Below, piece by piece: positions 46,738 to 55,065 of a stretch of 64,000 bases of DNA. The translations under genes were made by a program, and so were the position numbers. The notes below the pieces were generated by a model, which ran no database searches, was not told the DNA's origin, and worked only from the letters and a program-made list of their open reading frames with translations. The stretch's first letter is position 1. Every line of letters begins with the position of its first letter. The stretch covers positions 3,410,001 to 3,474,000 of the forward strand of contig NZ_CP087196.1 in assembly GCF_024749285.1 (NCBI RefSeq). The letters run 5' to 3'. Origin of the DNA: Pseudomonas sp. B21-015. Its GTDB lineage: Bacteria; Pseudomonadota; Gammaproteobacteria; Pseudomonadales; Pseudomonadaceae.

Positions 46738-46903
46738 GGCCACCCTCTCGGTAATGTGAGATTGCCAATCAAAAATCAATGTCGGTCGGAGCTCAGATCG
46801 CCCGTTCTTTTTTGTTCCGTGCGGGTCTCATCGTTCCAACGTCCGACCGTTTTCTTGTTTCAGCGCTGACTCAATAAGCATGGCGGTCAGCTCAAGACAG
46901 CTT

Positions 46904-46920
46904 CAGCATAAAACATGCCC
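46904..46920 (-). promoter_or_regulatory. Candidate sigma-54 promoter upstream of the DUF1652 gene
   Basis: On the minus strand GGGCATG-N4-ATGCT fits the -24/-12 consensus TGGCACG-N4-TTGCW at 9 of 12 positions, with the invariant GG and GC and correct spacing. The downstream leader (46738-46893) contains AACAAGAA and AACAAAAA, which match the A-A-N-A-A-N-A-A Hfq/Crc motif. Functional use is inferred. Confidence 0.35.
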
Positions 46921-46984
46921 AGAATTTCGCTCTGCACCTCGTCGGCGAATCAAGGATTGGCGAGGATGGCTATAAAGCGACTCG

Positions 46985-47027
46985 TGCAAAATGCAAGAAA
47001 GGACTTTTTCCAAACCTGCATTTTGCA
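46985..47027. promoter_or_regulatory. Paired TGCA-N3-TGCA sites, candidate enhancer
   Basis: tgcaaaatgca (46985-46995) and tgcattttgca (47017-47027) are inverted copies of the same 11-mer, each itself a TGCA-N3-TGCA dyad. Their centres are 32 bp apart, three helical turns. They lie about 70-120 bp upstream of the candidate sigma-54 promoter, the usual place for an enhancer-binding regulator. Confidence 0.4.
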
Positions 47028-47245
47028 TACACCCCGATGTCGGGTCTGTATTGACTGAGGACGGCGGTAAGCATGCGGTCCACTCATCCAGTATCCGCTG
47101 ACTCCACACACACGCAAGGCCCCATAATGGGTGCTTTGCCCCATAACACGACCGTCGGGCTGATAGTTGCTCTACGTACCCAAGGACGTCGAAGTGAGCC
47201 TTTTTTTGCGTCCGCTGCCAGCCTGCCCCTGGCGCCTGGGCCTCC
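47028..47245. other. Gene-poor stretch between DUF1652 control region and ilvA
   Basis: With 46738-47027 this makes about 500 bp without a credible gene. Open frames here have no ribosome site or recognisable product. A T-run at 47201-47207 (plus strand) has no stem before it. Nothing else was recognised. Confidence 0.4.
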
Positions 47246-48270
47246 TCACGCCAGGGCGCCGTTCAACGCGGCACGCTCGGCCACATGCCGCAAGCTGTCG
47301 AAATTGATATTCGCGCCGGAGTCGATGGCCACCAGGGTCTGCCCCCGTGCGCCGGTGCGTGCCACGTACTGCTTGATCCCGGCCACGGCCAAGGCGCCGG
47401 AAGGTTCGGTGATCGAGCGCGTATCGTCGTAGATGTTCTTGATCGCGGCGCAGAGTTCGTCATTGCTGACGGTCAGCACTTCATCGACGCAAAACTGGCA
47501 GACCTCGAAACCATGGGCGCCGATCTGAGCGACGGCCACGCCATCGGCGAAGGTGCCGACGGTTGGCAGCACAACTCGCTCGCCGGCCTGTAAGGCCGCC
47601 TGCAAACAGGCGGAATGTTCCGACTCGACGCCGATGATGCGCACTTCAGGGCGCAGGTATTTGATGTACGCGGCGATACCGGCGATCAAGCCGCCCCCGC
47701 CCACCGGAATGAAGATCGCGTCCAGCGGCCCTTGGTGCTGGCGCAGGATTTCCATGGCGACGGTGCCCTGCCCCGCGATCACGTCCGGGTCGTCGAAGGG
47801 CGAGACAAAGGTGCGGCCGGTTGTCCGTGCCAGGTCCAGCGCATATTCCAGGGCAAACGGAAAACTCTCGCCATGCAACACCGCATCGGCTCCCCGACTG
47901 CGGACACCCAGCACCTTCAATTCCGGCGTTGTGCAGGGCATGACAATGGTTGCGGCAATCCCTAACTCGCGGGCCGCCAACGCTACGCCTTGGGCATGAT
48001 TGCCCGCCGATGCGGTGATCACGCCACGGGCCTTCTGTTCATCGCTCAGGTGCACCAGCTTGTTGTAGGCGCCACGGATCTTGAAGGAAAACGTCGGCTG
48101 CAAGTCTTCGCGCTTGAGCAGGATCTGATTACCCAACGCCTCGGACAAGGCCGGTGCCGCTTGCAACGGCGTGCGCACGGCGTGCGCACGGCGAGTTCGT
48201 ACACCGGCGCGGCGAGGATTTTTTTCACGTAGTGCTCTAGCAAGCGCTGCTGGGCGGGGGTGCTGCTCAT
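47246..48270 (-). pseudogene. ilvA: Short threonine dehydratase, frameshifted by 11-bp duplication
   Basis: A PLP-dependent threonine deaminase (threonine to 2-oxobutanoate), 337 codons when read through the lesion, without the C-terminal ACT regulatory domains of long IlvA. Intact motifs: FSFKIRGAYNKL with the PLP lysine, ASAGNHAQGVA, and PVGGGGLIAGIAAYIKY. An 11-bp tandem duplication at 48170-48191 shifts the frame after residue 31 (VRTP); removing one copy restores VRTPLQAAPALSEAL. As read, translation from ATG 48270 stops at 48046 after nonsense, and a 310-aa frame remains from GTG 48178. ATG 48270 has a good ggag site. An attenuator precedes it. Confidence 0.85.
48170..48191. repeat. 11-bp tandem duplication in ilvA
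   Basis: cgtgcgcacgg occurs twice in direct succession (48170-48180 and 48181-48191). Eleven is not a multiple of three, so it breaks the reading frame. It may be a real slippage mutation, a reversible switch, or an assembly artefact. Confidence 0.9.
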
Positions 48271-48313
48271 GGTCGTCTCCTGACTTTGATCGGAGCCCCA
48301 GAGACAGAAAGTA

Positions 48314-48339
48314 AAAACCCGCCTCTAGGGCGGGTTGGG
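48314..48339 (-). terminator. Intrinsic terminator in the ilvA leader (attenuator)
   Basis: On the minus strand aacccgcc and ggcgggtt flank a ctaga-type loop, followed by a T-run (tttta). It stands 45-70 nt before the ilvA start codon and after a leader peptide, so it would stop transcription before the gene unless an alternative fold forms. Confidence 0.85.
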
Positions 48340-48354
48340 TGCTGCAGTCGTGAG

Positions 48355-48420
48355 CTAGCCCGCCAAATAAGGAATGGCGGTAATAATGCTTGGCTGGCAG
48401 CGCAATACGGTGGAAGTCAT
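48355..48420 (-). CDS. Leader peptide of the ilvA attenuator
   Basis: A 21-codon frame from ATG 48420 to TAG 48355. Its middle reads SIITAI (ATT ATT ACC GCC ATT), control codons for isoleucine and threonine. The RNA around it can fold three ways: gccagccaagc (48389-48399) with ttggcgggc (48358-48366), ttggcgggc with the cccgcc arm of the terminator, or the terminator itself. A ribosome stalled at the Ile codons would cover the first segment, free the second, and prevent termination. This is classical attenuation logic; the ribosome site is weak. Not experimentally known to me in this gene. Confidence 0.7.
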   Translation of the reverse strand: MTSTVLRCQPSIITAIPYLAG

Positions 48421-48533
48421 GGCTGGAAATTAGCCGGACGCTGATGGCAAGTCAATGGCCAATTTTCGAAGAAGCCCTGTTGCTGAGACTCAGATCTGAT
48501 CCGGACACGATGGTGATTTTGGGATAGCCACCA

Positions 48534-49457
48534 TCACCTCGCCAGGCGCTTGAGGCCAATCACCATCACCCCCGCCCCGAGCATCATCGCCGTCAGAAAC
48601 AACGGATAGGAAACCCACCACGGCGTGCCGGCGGTCATCATGCTGAATTCGGACATGCCGCCAATACTCGCAATCAGGTTCAACGGCAAAAACACCACGT
48701 TGATCAGGGTCAGTTTGCGCAGCAGGTTGTTCATGCTGTTGTTCATCAAGTTACCCCGGGCGTCGATCAACCCGGAGAACACCGTGGAGTAGATTTCCGC
48801 CTGTTTGTAGCACTGGTTGTTTTCGATGATCAGGTCGTCGATCAAACCAATGGCTTCAGCGCTGAAGTGTTCCTTCGCCGCATGATTACGCAGCCGGGTC
48901 AGGACCGCGCCGTTGCTGTGAATGGCGTTGATGTAATAGATCAGGCTTTCGCTGAGGTTGAACATCTGGATCAGGTGCTGGTTCTGCATCGAAGCATTGA
49001 ATTTTTGCTGTAACTCCCGGGCAACCATCTTGATCACCTTGAGGTGGCCCAGATAGTGATGAATGTTGTTGAACAGCAGGTCGAGCAACACATCCAGTGG
49101 CGTCTTCAGTGACTGCCGCGTGCCGAGGCCGCTGAGCGGCGAGTCGTCGGTGGCGATCACCAACAGACGCCCCGGGGAAAACAGCAAGCCACAGGATGAC
49201 ACTTCGAAGGCCAGGCTGCCGCCACCGGAGTAGTTTTCCGGACGCTTCCAGATCAGGAACAGGTTGTCGGGGTGGAACTCGATGCGCGACACCTCATCGG
49301 GGTCCAGGGCGGAGGCCAGGGCGTGTTCATCGAGCTTGAAATGGCTGTGCAACAAGTCCCGCTCCGCCGCATCGGGGTTACTGAACAGCACCACCTCGGC
49401 GTCCAGCCGTTCGACCGCTTGCAGCGCGCCGTGGCTCAGTTCAAAGCTCTTGATCAT
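48534..49457 (-). CDS. CorA-family metal ion transporter
   Basis: A 307-residue CorA/ZntB-type protein: a large cytoplasmic N-terminal domain, a long helix (about 155-245) and two C-terminal transmembrane helices (LTLINVVFLPLNLIASIGG and YPLFLTAMMLGAGVMVIG). The pore motif after the first helix reads GMS-EF (residues 267-269) instead of the GMN that is nearly invariant in CorA, so selectivity may differ. ATG 49457 is used; an 18-residue longer reading reaches into the RimK-like gene. It lies 7 nt after that gene on the same strand, probably one operon. Confidence 0.83.
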   Translation of the reverse strand: MIKSFELSHGALQAVERLDAEVVLFSNPDAAERDLLHSHFKLDEHALASALDPDEVSRIEFHPDNLFLIWKRPENYSGGGSLAFEVSSCGLLFSPGRLLVIATDDSPLSGLGTRQSLKTPLDVLLDLLFNNIHHYLGHLKVIKMVARELQQKFNASMQNQHLIQMFNLSESLIYYINAIHSNGAVLTRLRNHAAKEHFSAEAIGLIDDLIIENNQCYKQAEIYSTVFSGLIDARGNLMNNSMNNLLRKLTLINVVFLPLNLIASIGGMSEFSMMTAGTPWWVSYPLFLTAMMLGAGVMVIGLKRLAR

Positions 49458-49464
49458 CGGCCGC

Positions 49465-51051
49465 TCACCAGGCCTGGCCGCGGCGTTTGAGCTCCAGCCG
49501 ACGGACAAACTCTTCCAGCACCAAGGAATACAAATCGTCCTGCAAGTAGGCGTCTTCGATGCCGGCGTCCATGTTCGGGTTGTCGTTGACTTCGATCACC
49601 ACCACTTTGTCGCCGGACTGTTTGAGGTCGACGCCATAGAGGCCGTCGCCGATGAGATTCGCGGTTTTCACCGCCAGTTCAACCACCGCTCGCGGCGCTT
49701 CGTGAACCGCCAGGGTACGGCATTCGCCGTTGATGTCCTGGCCTTTGGCCTTGTGGTTGTAGATCTGCCAATGGCCCTTGGACATGAAGTACTGGCAGGC
49801 AAAGATCGGTTTGCGGTTGAGCACGCCAATGCGCCAGTCGTATTCGGTGTAGAAGAATTCCTGGGCCAGCAGCAACACCGAGTGCTCGAACAGTTCGGCA
49901 GTCGCCTCGAGCAAGGCTTGCTGGCTTTCGACCTTGATAACGCCCTTTGAGAAACAACCGTCGGGTATCTTCAGCACCAGTGGAAACCCCAGACGCTCGC
50001 CTACCCGCTCGAAATCCTCCGGTCGTTCCTTGTAAAGGATTTCAGTGGCGGGCATGCCCAACTGATGGCTTTTGAGCAAATCAGTCAGATAAACCTTGTT
50101 GGTGCAGCGCAGGATCGACGTCGGGTCATCCATCACCACCAAACCCTCGCTCTCGGCTTTTTTGGCGAAGCGGTAGGTGTGATTGTCGACGCTCGTTGTC
50201 TCGCGGATCAGGAGCCCGTCGTATTCGGCAATTCGTGCGTAGTCCTTGCGTTCAATCAGCTCGACGTCGATGCCTAGCGTCTTGCCGACCCTGACGAAGT
50301 TGTCCAAAGCCTTGGGATTGGAGGGCGGCAATGCTTCTTGCGGATCGTGCAGAATGGCCAGGTCATAACGGGCCAATCGCCTGGAGCGCGGCATGCGCCA
50401 GATCTTGCGACTGAAACTGTCGAGCGCATTAGCGAACTGATCTTCCTGATCGTCACGCAACTTATGCAAGGCGCCAAACTTTACACCTTCGATGTGCCAA
50501 CCGTTAGTTCGTCGAAACTCAACTAGCAATATCGGACAAGGAAAAACCTCAAACAACTGTCGAGCCAGATCCTGTAATGGCTCGATAGCGGTTTTGCCGA
50601 AGTAAAGTGTCAGGGTAAACCCTTCGGTATCGCTGTAAAGGTGATGACTGAGGGCCTTTTCCAGGGTTTTATCCAGATCATCCAGGGCCAGGCCATACAG
50701 GGATTTTCGGGTCAGTTCGCTGATGGTCCGCACCGACGGAATAACCTTGTGCCCCCGAGCTTCGGCCAGCAGCGAGCAGTAATAGCCGTGCCCGAGGTAC
50801 TTGTAGCTGCGGCACAGGTTGATCACCTGAACCCGCTTGCCCTGCTCGTTGTCGCGGGTCTGTTCGAGGTATTCCTGGGCGGTGACGATGTCTTCACTGG
50901 GAAAGTAGGAGGCCCAGTCTTCCTTGCGTTCGACGATGATCATCAACTGGCTGGAAGTTCTGATCGAGCTATTTAAATAGTTTGCAGAAGTTATTGCTGT
51001 CGGCAAAGTTTGCTCGGATACTTCGCGCCAATGACCTTGTACCGCTGACAT
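49465..51051 (-). CDS. RimK-like ATP-grasp protein
   Basis: A 528-residue protein. The N-terminal 270 residues form a RimK-like accessory domain (SQLMIIVERKEDWASYFPSEDI). The C-terminal half is an ATP-grasp ligase with KVYLTDLLKSHQLGMPAT, FPLVLKIPDGCFSKGV, YDWRIGVLNRK and the Mg-binding VIEVNDNPNMDAG. ATP-grasp enzymes of this type join an amino acid to a carboxylate through an acyl phosphate; the substrate here is unknown. It diverges from the GNAT/C39 fusion gene over about 90 bp, and the two are commonly seen together in Pseudomonas, suggesting a joint peptide or protein modification. Confidence 0.85.
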   Translation of the reverse strand: MSAVQGHWREVSEQTLPTAITSANYLNSSIRTSSQLMIIVERKEDWASYFPSEDIVTAQEYLEQTRDNEQGKRVQVINLCRSYKYLGHGYYCSLLAEARGHKVIPSVRTISELTRKSLYGLALDDLDKTLEKALSHHLYSDTEGFTLTLYFGKTAIEPLQDLARQLFEVFPCPILLVEFRRTNGWHIEGVKFGALHKLRDDQEDQFANALDSFSRKIWRMPRSRRLARYDLAILHDPQEALPPSNPKALDNFVRVGKTLGIDVELIERKDYARIAEYDGLLIRETTSVDNHTYRFAKKAESEGLVVMDDPTSILRCTNKVYLTDLLKSHQLGMPATEILYKERPEDFERVGERLGFPLVLKIPDGCFSKGVIKVESQQALLEATAELFEHSVLLLAQEFFYTEYDWRIGVLNRKPIFACQYFMSKGHWQIYNHKAKGQDINGECRTLAVHEAPRAVVELAVKTANLIGDGLYGVDLKQSGDKVVVIEVNDNPNMDAGIEDAYLQDDLYSLVLEEFVRRLELKRRGQAW

Positions 51052-51143
51052 AGTGATTGATCCGTTGGAGAACAAGACCTTTCCTATTAAGCACGAACTT
51101 TTTCTAAAGTCCCGTTTCGTTACGCAACTTTTACGGCGGTCAT

Positions 51144-52241
51144 ATGAATACTGTTTTTCGCCTGGCGGTCATTGAAGATTTGCCGGCACTGCTGGAACTC
51201 GAACAGCAATGCTTCACCACGGATCGGCTCAACAGTCGCAGCTTTCAATGGATGATCACACGGGCTCATGGGCAACTGCTGGTGGCCCAATGTGGGGGGC
51301 TATTGCTGGGTTATGCGGTGGTGCTGTTTCACCGGGGCACGTCACTGGCGCGCCTGTACTCGATTGCGATTGCCCTTGATGCTCGCGGCAATGGACTGGG
51401 CAAACAATTGCTCGAACGTGTCGAGGCCTGCGCCCTTGAGCATGACTGCGCCTACTTGCGACTTGAAGTGCGCATCGACAACCCGACGGCGATTGCGCTG
51501 TATGAGCGCAACGGTTACCGGCGTTTCGCATTGATCCATGACTATTACCAAGACCATGCCGACGCGCTGCGGCTGGAAAAACGTATCCTCCAGCACCGCG
51601 ATTCGCGCAACATCAAGGTGCCTTATTACCCGCAGACCACCGAGTTCACCTGTGGCCCGGCCTGCCTGCTGATGGCCATGGGCGCGCTGCAAGACGATCG
51701 AGCGCTGGAGCGTGGCGAAGAACTGCAAATCTGGCGCGAAGCGACCACTGTGTTCATGACGTCCGGCCACGGTGGTTGCAGCCCCCAAGGCCTGGCGTTG
51801 GCGGCATGGCGACGAGGATTTCGGGTGCGTCTGCAACTGAGCATGGCCGGGCCGTTGTTTCTTGACGGAGTGCGCGATGAGCATAAAAAAGACGTAATGC
51901 GCTTGGTACACGAGGAGTTCACGACGCAGTTGCAAGCCACTGACGTCGAACGAGTGATCGGCGGACCACTGGATCTGCCACGGTTATTGCACGATGGCGG
52001 ACAGCCGCTGGTATTGATCAGCAGCTATCGCCTGACCCGCTCCAAGGCGCCGCACTGGGTGATCGTCACCGATTGCGATGAAGAGTTCGTCTACCTGCAC
52101 GATCCGGATGTGGATCACAGCCAGCATCGTCAGCCGATGGACTGCCAACACTTGCCGGTCAGCCATGGGGAATTCGACAAAATGTGCAGTTTCGGACGAG
52201 GCAAGCTGCGGGCTGCGGTGATTCTCTACCGGCGTGAGTAA
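51144..52241 (+). CDS. GNAT acetyltransferase / C39-like peptidase fusion
   Basis: A 365-residue two-domain protein. Residues 1-150 form a GNAT acetyltransferase resembling RimI (YSIAIALDARGNGLGKQLLERVE for acetyl-CoA; ALYERNGYRRF). Residues 155-365 form a C39-like cysteine peptidase with YYPQTTEFTCGPACLLMAM (Cys170), a His in HWVIVTDCD (His304) and HDPD. C39 enzymes trim leader peptides at double-glycine sites, but this one has no transporter attached. It pairs divergently with the RimK-like gene. The joint substrate is unknown. A REP follows the stop. Confidence 0.87.
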   Translation: MNTVFRLAVIEDLPALLELEQQCFTTDRLNSRSFQWMITRAHGQLLVAQCGGLLLGYAVVLFHRGTSLARLYSIAIALDARGNGLGKQLLERVEACALEHDCAYLRLEVRIDNPTAIALYERNGYRRFALIHDYYQDHADALRLEKRILQHRDSRNIKVPYYPQTTEFTCGPACLLMAMGALQDDRALERGEELQIWREATTVFMTSGHGGCSPQGLALAAWRRGFRVRLQLSMAGPLFLDGVRDEHKKDVMRLVHEEFTTQLQATDVERVIGGPLDLPRLLHDGGQPLVLISSYRLTRSKAPHWVIVTDCDEEFVYLHDPDVDHSQHRQPMDCQHLPVSHGEFDKMCSFGRGKLRAAVILYRRE

Positions 52242-52244
52242 ACC

Positions 52245-52339
52245 TGTGGCGAGGGAGCTTGCTCCCGTTCGAGTGCGAAGCAGTCGATTGCATGGGGGGC
52301 GCTTCGCACCCCAGCGGGAGCAAGCTCCCTCCCCACAGG
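52245..52339. repeat. Inverted repeat of REP-like type between convergent genes
   Basis: tgtggcgagggagcttgctccc and its inverse gggagcaagctccctccccaca flank a second inner repeat (gtgcgaag/cttcgcac). The core (gagggagcttgctcc) differs from the mtl-type REPs, so this is another REP family. It can terminate or shield both neighbouring transcripts. Confidence 0.8.
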
Positions 52340-52348
52340 TTATGCGTT

Positions 52349-53500
52349 TTACTTCAGGCCAACCTTGTACAGCCCCCCGTCATCTTCATCGGTCAATACA
52401 TACAGATACCCATCCGGCCCCTGCCGCACATCGCGAATCCGTTTGTTGAGCTCACCGAGCAACCGCTCTTCGTGAACAATTTTGTCGCCGTCGAACTGCA
52501 GGCGGATCAGTTCCTGGTTCACCAGTGCACCGATAAACACGTTGTGCTGCCAGGCCTTGAAGCGATTGCTGTCGTAGAAGGCCATGCCGCTGAGGCCAGG
52601 GGATTTTGCCCAGACATGGTGTGGGCCCACGGTGCCTTCGTAGGTCTCGCCCTTGGCCTCCGGGATCGGCAGGCCGGAATAGTTGATGCCATGGGTTGCT
52701 ATCGGCCAGCCGTAGTTCTTGCCTCGTTCGATAATGTTGATTTCGTCGCCGCCCCGGGGGCCGTGCTCGTTTTCCCAGAGTGTGCCGCTCCAGGGGTTGA
52801 GCGCCGCGCCTTGCGGGTTGCGATGGCCGTAGGACCAGATTTCCGGGCGCACGCCTTTTTGCCCGACGAAGGGGTTGTCCTTCGGCACCTTGCCGTCCGG
52901 ATAGAGCCGCACGACCTTGCCTTGCAGTTTGTCGAGGTCCTGCGCCGTGGGCCGGTCGTTATTCTCGCCCAGGGTGATGAACAGATAACCGTCGCGGTCG
53001 AACACCAGCCGCGAGCCGAAGTGATTACCGACCGAGAGTTTTGGCGCCTGACGGAAGATCACGTTGAAATCCTTGATGGCCGTCAGGTCTTCCGACAACC
53101 GTCCGCGACCGACCGCCGTGCCGGCCTTGTCGCCCTCACCGCCCCCTTCGGCGTAAGACAGATAGACCATGCGGTCTTGCTTGAAGTCGGGCGACAACAC
53201 CACATCGAGCAAACCGCCCTGCCCCTTGGCCCAGACCTGAGGCACGCCGCTGAGCGGGGCCGAGAGTTTGCCGTCGGCGCCGACCACCCGCAGGTTGCCG
53301 GGCCGTTCGGTCACCAGCATCCCTTGGCGGTCGGGCAGAAACGCCAGGGCCCAGGGGTGTTCCAGCCCCTCAACGATCGGCGTGACCTCAAGGGTGCCCT
53401 GCTCGCTTTTCAAAACCAGGGGCGGCGCCCCGTAAACGGGCGCCATGGCTGTAAACAACACGCTGGTACAGAAGGTGGCCAAGAGGGTTTTACGCAACAT
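52349..53500 (-). CDS. PQQ-dependent sugar dehydrogenase (soluble Asd/YliI type)
   Basis: A 383-residue exported enzyme: Sec signal (MLRKTLLATFCTSVLFTAMAPVYG), then a six-bladed propeller with GLEHPWALAFLPD, GNHFGSRLVFDRDGYLFITLGE, YGHRNPQGAALNPWSG and LWENEHGPRGGDE, the PQQ- and sugar-contact motifs of soluble aldose sugar dehydrogenases. It oxidises aldoses in the periplasm and passes electrons to a carrier. The precise sugar is not predictable. The gene 51 bp upstream encodes another small exported protein on the same strand. Confidence 0.88.
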   Translation of the reverse strand: MLRKTLLATFCTSVLFTAMAPVYGAPPLVLKSEQGTLEVTPIVEGLEHPWALAFLPDRQGMLVTERPGNLRVVGADGKLSAPLSGVPQVWAKGQGGLLDVVLSPDFKQDRMVYLSYAEGGGEGDKAGTAVGRGRLSEDLTAIKDFNVIFRQAPKLSVGNHFGSRLVFDRDGYLFITLGENNDRPTAQDLDKLQGKVVRLYPDGKVPKDNPFVGQKGVRPEIWSYGHRNPQGAALNPWSGTLWENEHGPRGGDEINIIERGKNYGWPIATHGINYSGLPIPEAKGETYEGTVGPHHVWAKSPGLSGMAFYDSNRFKAWQHNVFIGALVNQELIRLQFDGDKIVHEERLLGELNKRIRDVRQGPDGYLYVLTDEDDGGLYKVGLK

Positions 53501-53551
53501 GCACGATTCCTTTTGTCGTCAAAATGGCGGGCAAGACCTCTGCCCTGCCGT

Positions 53552-53911
53552 TCAACGGTTGCTGGTGTCTGCGTCCCGATGAGGCGGGTTGGGAATGAAT
53601 TTCGGTGGGCTGGCCGGCGCCGGTCGACCCTGCGGATAGCGATTGCCGATACCGCCGTTATCGAGGGTTGGCGGCCGTGGCACAGGCGCCGTGTTCGGCC
53701 CGCGGATCACCGGGATGCCGGGTTGCGTGCCTTGCATGCTGTTGGGATTGGCCCGGCGGATCGGGCTGTTGTAAGGATTGTTGTTGGCGCCGCCCGGCAG
53801 GTTCTGGGCCAGCAGCAACGGCGAGGACGGCGCTGCGGTGTTTGCCAGCGCCAAATGACTCAGCACGCCACTCAATGCCAGCGCAATGACACCGAACACA
53901 CATCGGTTCAT
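53552..53911 (-). CDS. Small exported Pro/Asn-rich protein
   Basis: A 119-residue protein with a signal peptide (MNRCVFGVIALALSGVLSHLALA). The mature part is disordered and rich in Pro, Asn and Arg (NPYNSPIRRANPNSMQG, GIPVIRGPNTAPVPRPP). It has no Cys after the signal. The family was not recognised. It lies upstream of the sugar dehydrogenase gene on the same strand and may share its promoter. Confidence 0.68.
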   Translation of the reverse strand: MNRCVFGVIALALSGVLSHLALANTAAPSSPLLLAQNLPGGANNNPYNSPIRRANPNSMQGTQPGIPVIRGPNTAPVPRPPTLDNGGIGNRYPQGRPAPASPPKFIPNPPHRDADTSNR

Positions 53912-54125
53912 GGAGACCTCTCAAAATGAGCGCGCGACGCTTCATGGATGAATAGCGCCACGCTACGCCTGGGGTTCGGATTTGTTAACCAAAACCTCTT
54001 TCAGAAGATGTAACACGAGTTGACCGCACCGCCGATCCGCCCGCAGCACCGGGCCGCAACCGACTGAAACTTTTGCCCTTGGCCACAGGTCACCTGAACA
54101 TCAATCCACTGACGAGAGCACGGCG

Positions 54126-54986
54126 ATGGCACGGGCAATCTGGAAAGGCGCGATCAGTTTCGGCCTGGTGCACATCCCCGTGGCGCTGGTCCCGGCAACG
54201 TCTTCCCACGGGATCGATTTCAACTGGCTCGACAGCCGCAGCATGGAGCCAGTGGGCTACAAGCGCATCAACAAAGTCACCGGCAAGGACGTCACCCAAG
54301 CGCACATCGTCAAAGGGGTCGAGTACGAAAAGGGCCGCTACGTGGTGCTCAGCGAAGAGGAGATTCGCTCGGCCCATCCACTGTCGACCCAGACCATCGA
54401 CATTTTTGCCTTTGTCGACAGCGAACAGATCCCCCTGCAGAACATCGACACGCCCTACTATCTGACGCCAGATAAACGCGGCGGCAAGGTCTATGCGCTG
54501 TTGCGCGAGACCCTCAGCCAAACCGACAAGGTCGCCCTGGCCCGCGTTGTGTTGCATACCCGCCAGCACTTGGCGGCGCTGATGCCATTGGAATCGGCCA
54601 TGGTCCTGGTGTTGCTGCGCTGGCCCGCCGAGGTTCGCAGCCTGGCTCAACTGGAACTGGGCAGTGACGTGACCAGGCCGGATCTGGCCAAAGGTGAACT
54701 GGAGATGGCCAAACGGCTGGTGGAGGACATGAGCGCCGACTGGACGCCTGAGGAGTACCGCGACAGCTTCGAAGACAAGATCATGGCGCTGGTCGAGAAG
54801 AAGGCGAATGAAGGCCAGATCGAAGATGTTGAAACGGCGACGGGTGAAGAGGCGCGTAAAACGGCGGATGTTATAGATCTGACTGAACTGCTCAAACGCA
54901 GCCTTGGCGGTAAGGGCACCGGTAAAACGGCCAGTAAAGCCAAAACGACCACAGACAAAAAAGCCACGAAGCATTCTCGTGGCTGA
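54126..54986 (+). CDS. ku: Bacterial Ku protein (non-homologous end joining)
   Basis: A 286-residue Ku homologue: MARAIWKGAISFGLVHIPV at the start, the core bridge region (YYLTPDKRGGKVYALLRE, ARVVLHTRQHLAALMP), and a Lys/Thr-rich basic tail after residue 250. Ku dimers bind broken DNA ends and recruit LigD. No ligD is in the window, so its partner would be elsewhere. It stands alone; a minus-strand terminator overlaps its last codons. Confidence 0.93.
   Translation: MARAIWKGAISFGLVHIPVALVPATSSHGIDFNWLDSRSMEPVGYKRINKVTGKDVTQAHIVKGVEYEKGRYVVLSEEEIRSAHPLSTQTIDIFAFVDSEQIPLQNIDTPYYLTPDKRGGKVYALLRETLSQTDKVALARVVLHTRQHLAALMPLESAMVLVLLRWPAEVRSLAQLELGSDVTRPDLAKGELEMAKRLVEDMSADWTPEEYRDSFEDKIMALVEKKANEGQIEDVETATGEEARKTADVIDLTELLKRSLGGKGTGKTASKAKTTTDKKATKHSRG
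54955..54984 (-). terminator. Terminator of lpxO overlapping the 3' end of ku
   Basis: agccacga (54962-54969) and tcgtggct (54977-54984) form an 8-bp stem with a 7-nt loop. On the minus strand it is followed by tttttt, so it ends transcripts coming from lpxO. The stem lies within the final codons of ku. Confidence 0.8.
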
Positions 54987-55065
54987 CCGGTCACTGAAGT
55001 ATCCATTGTTATGCGGTGAGAATACTGGCCTCTTCGCGATGGCGTTATGCGCCGCAACACAAAAC

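Noticed and set aside
47073..47432. Plus-strand frame of 119 codons next to ilvA
   Set aside because: Overlaps the conserved end of ilvA on the other strand and has no recognisable product or ribosome site.
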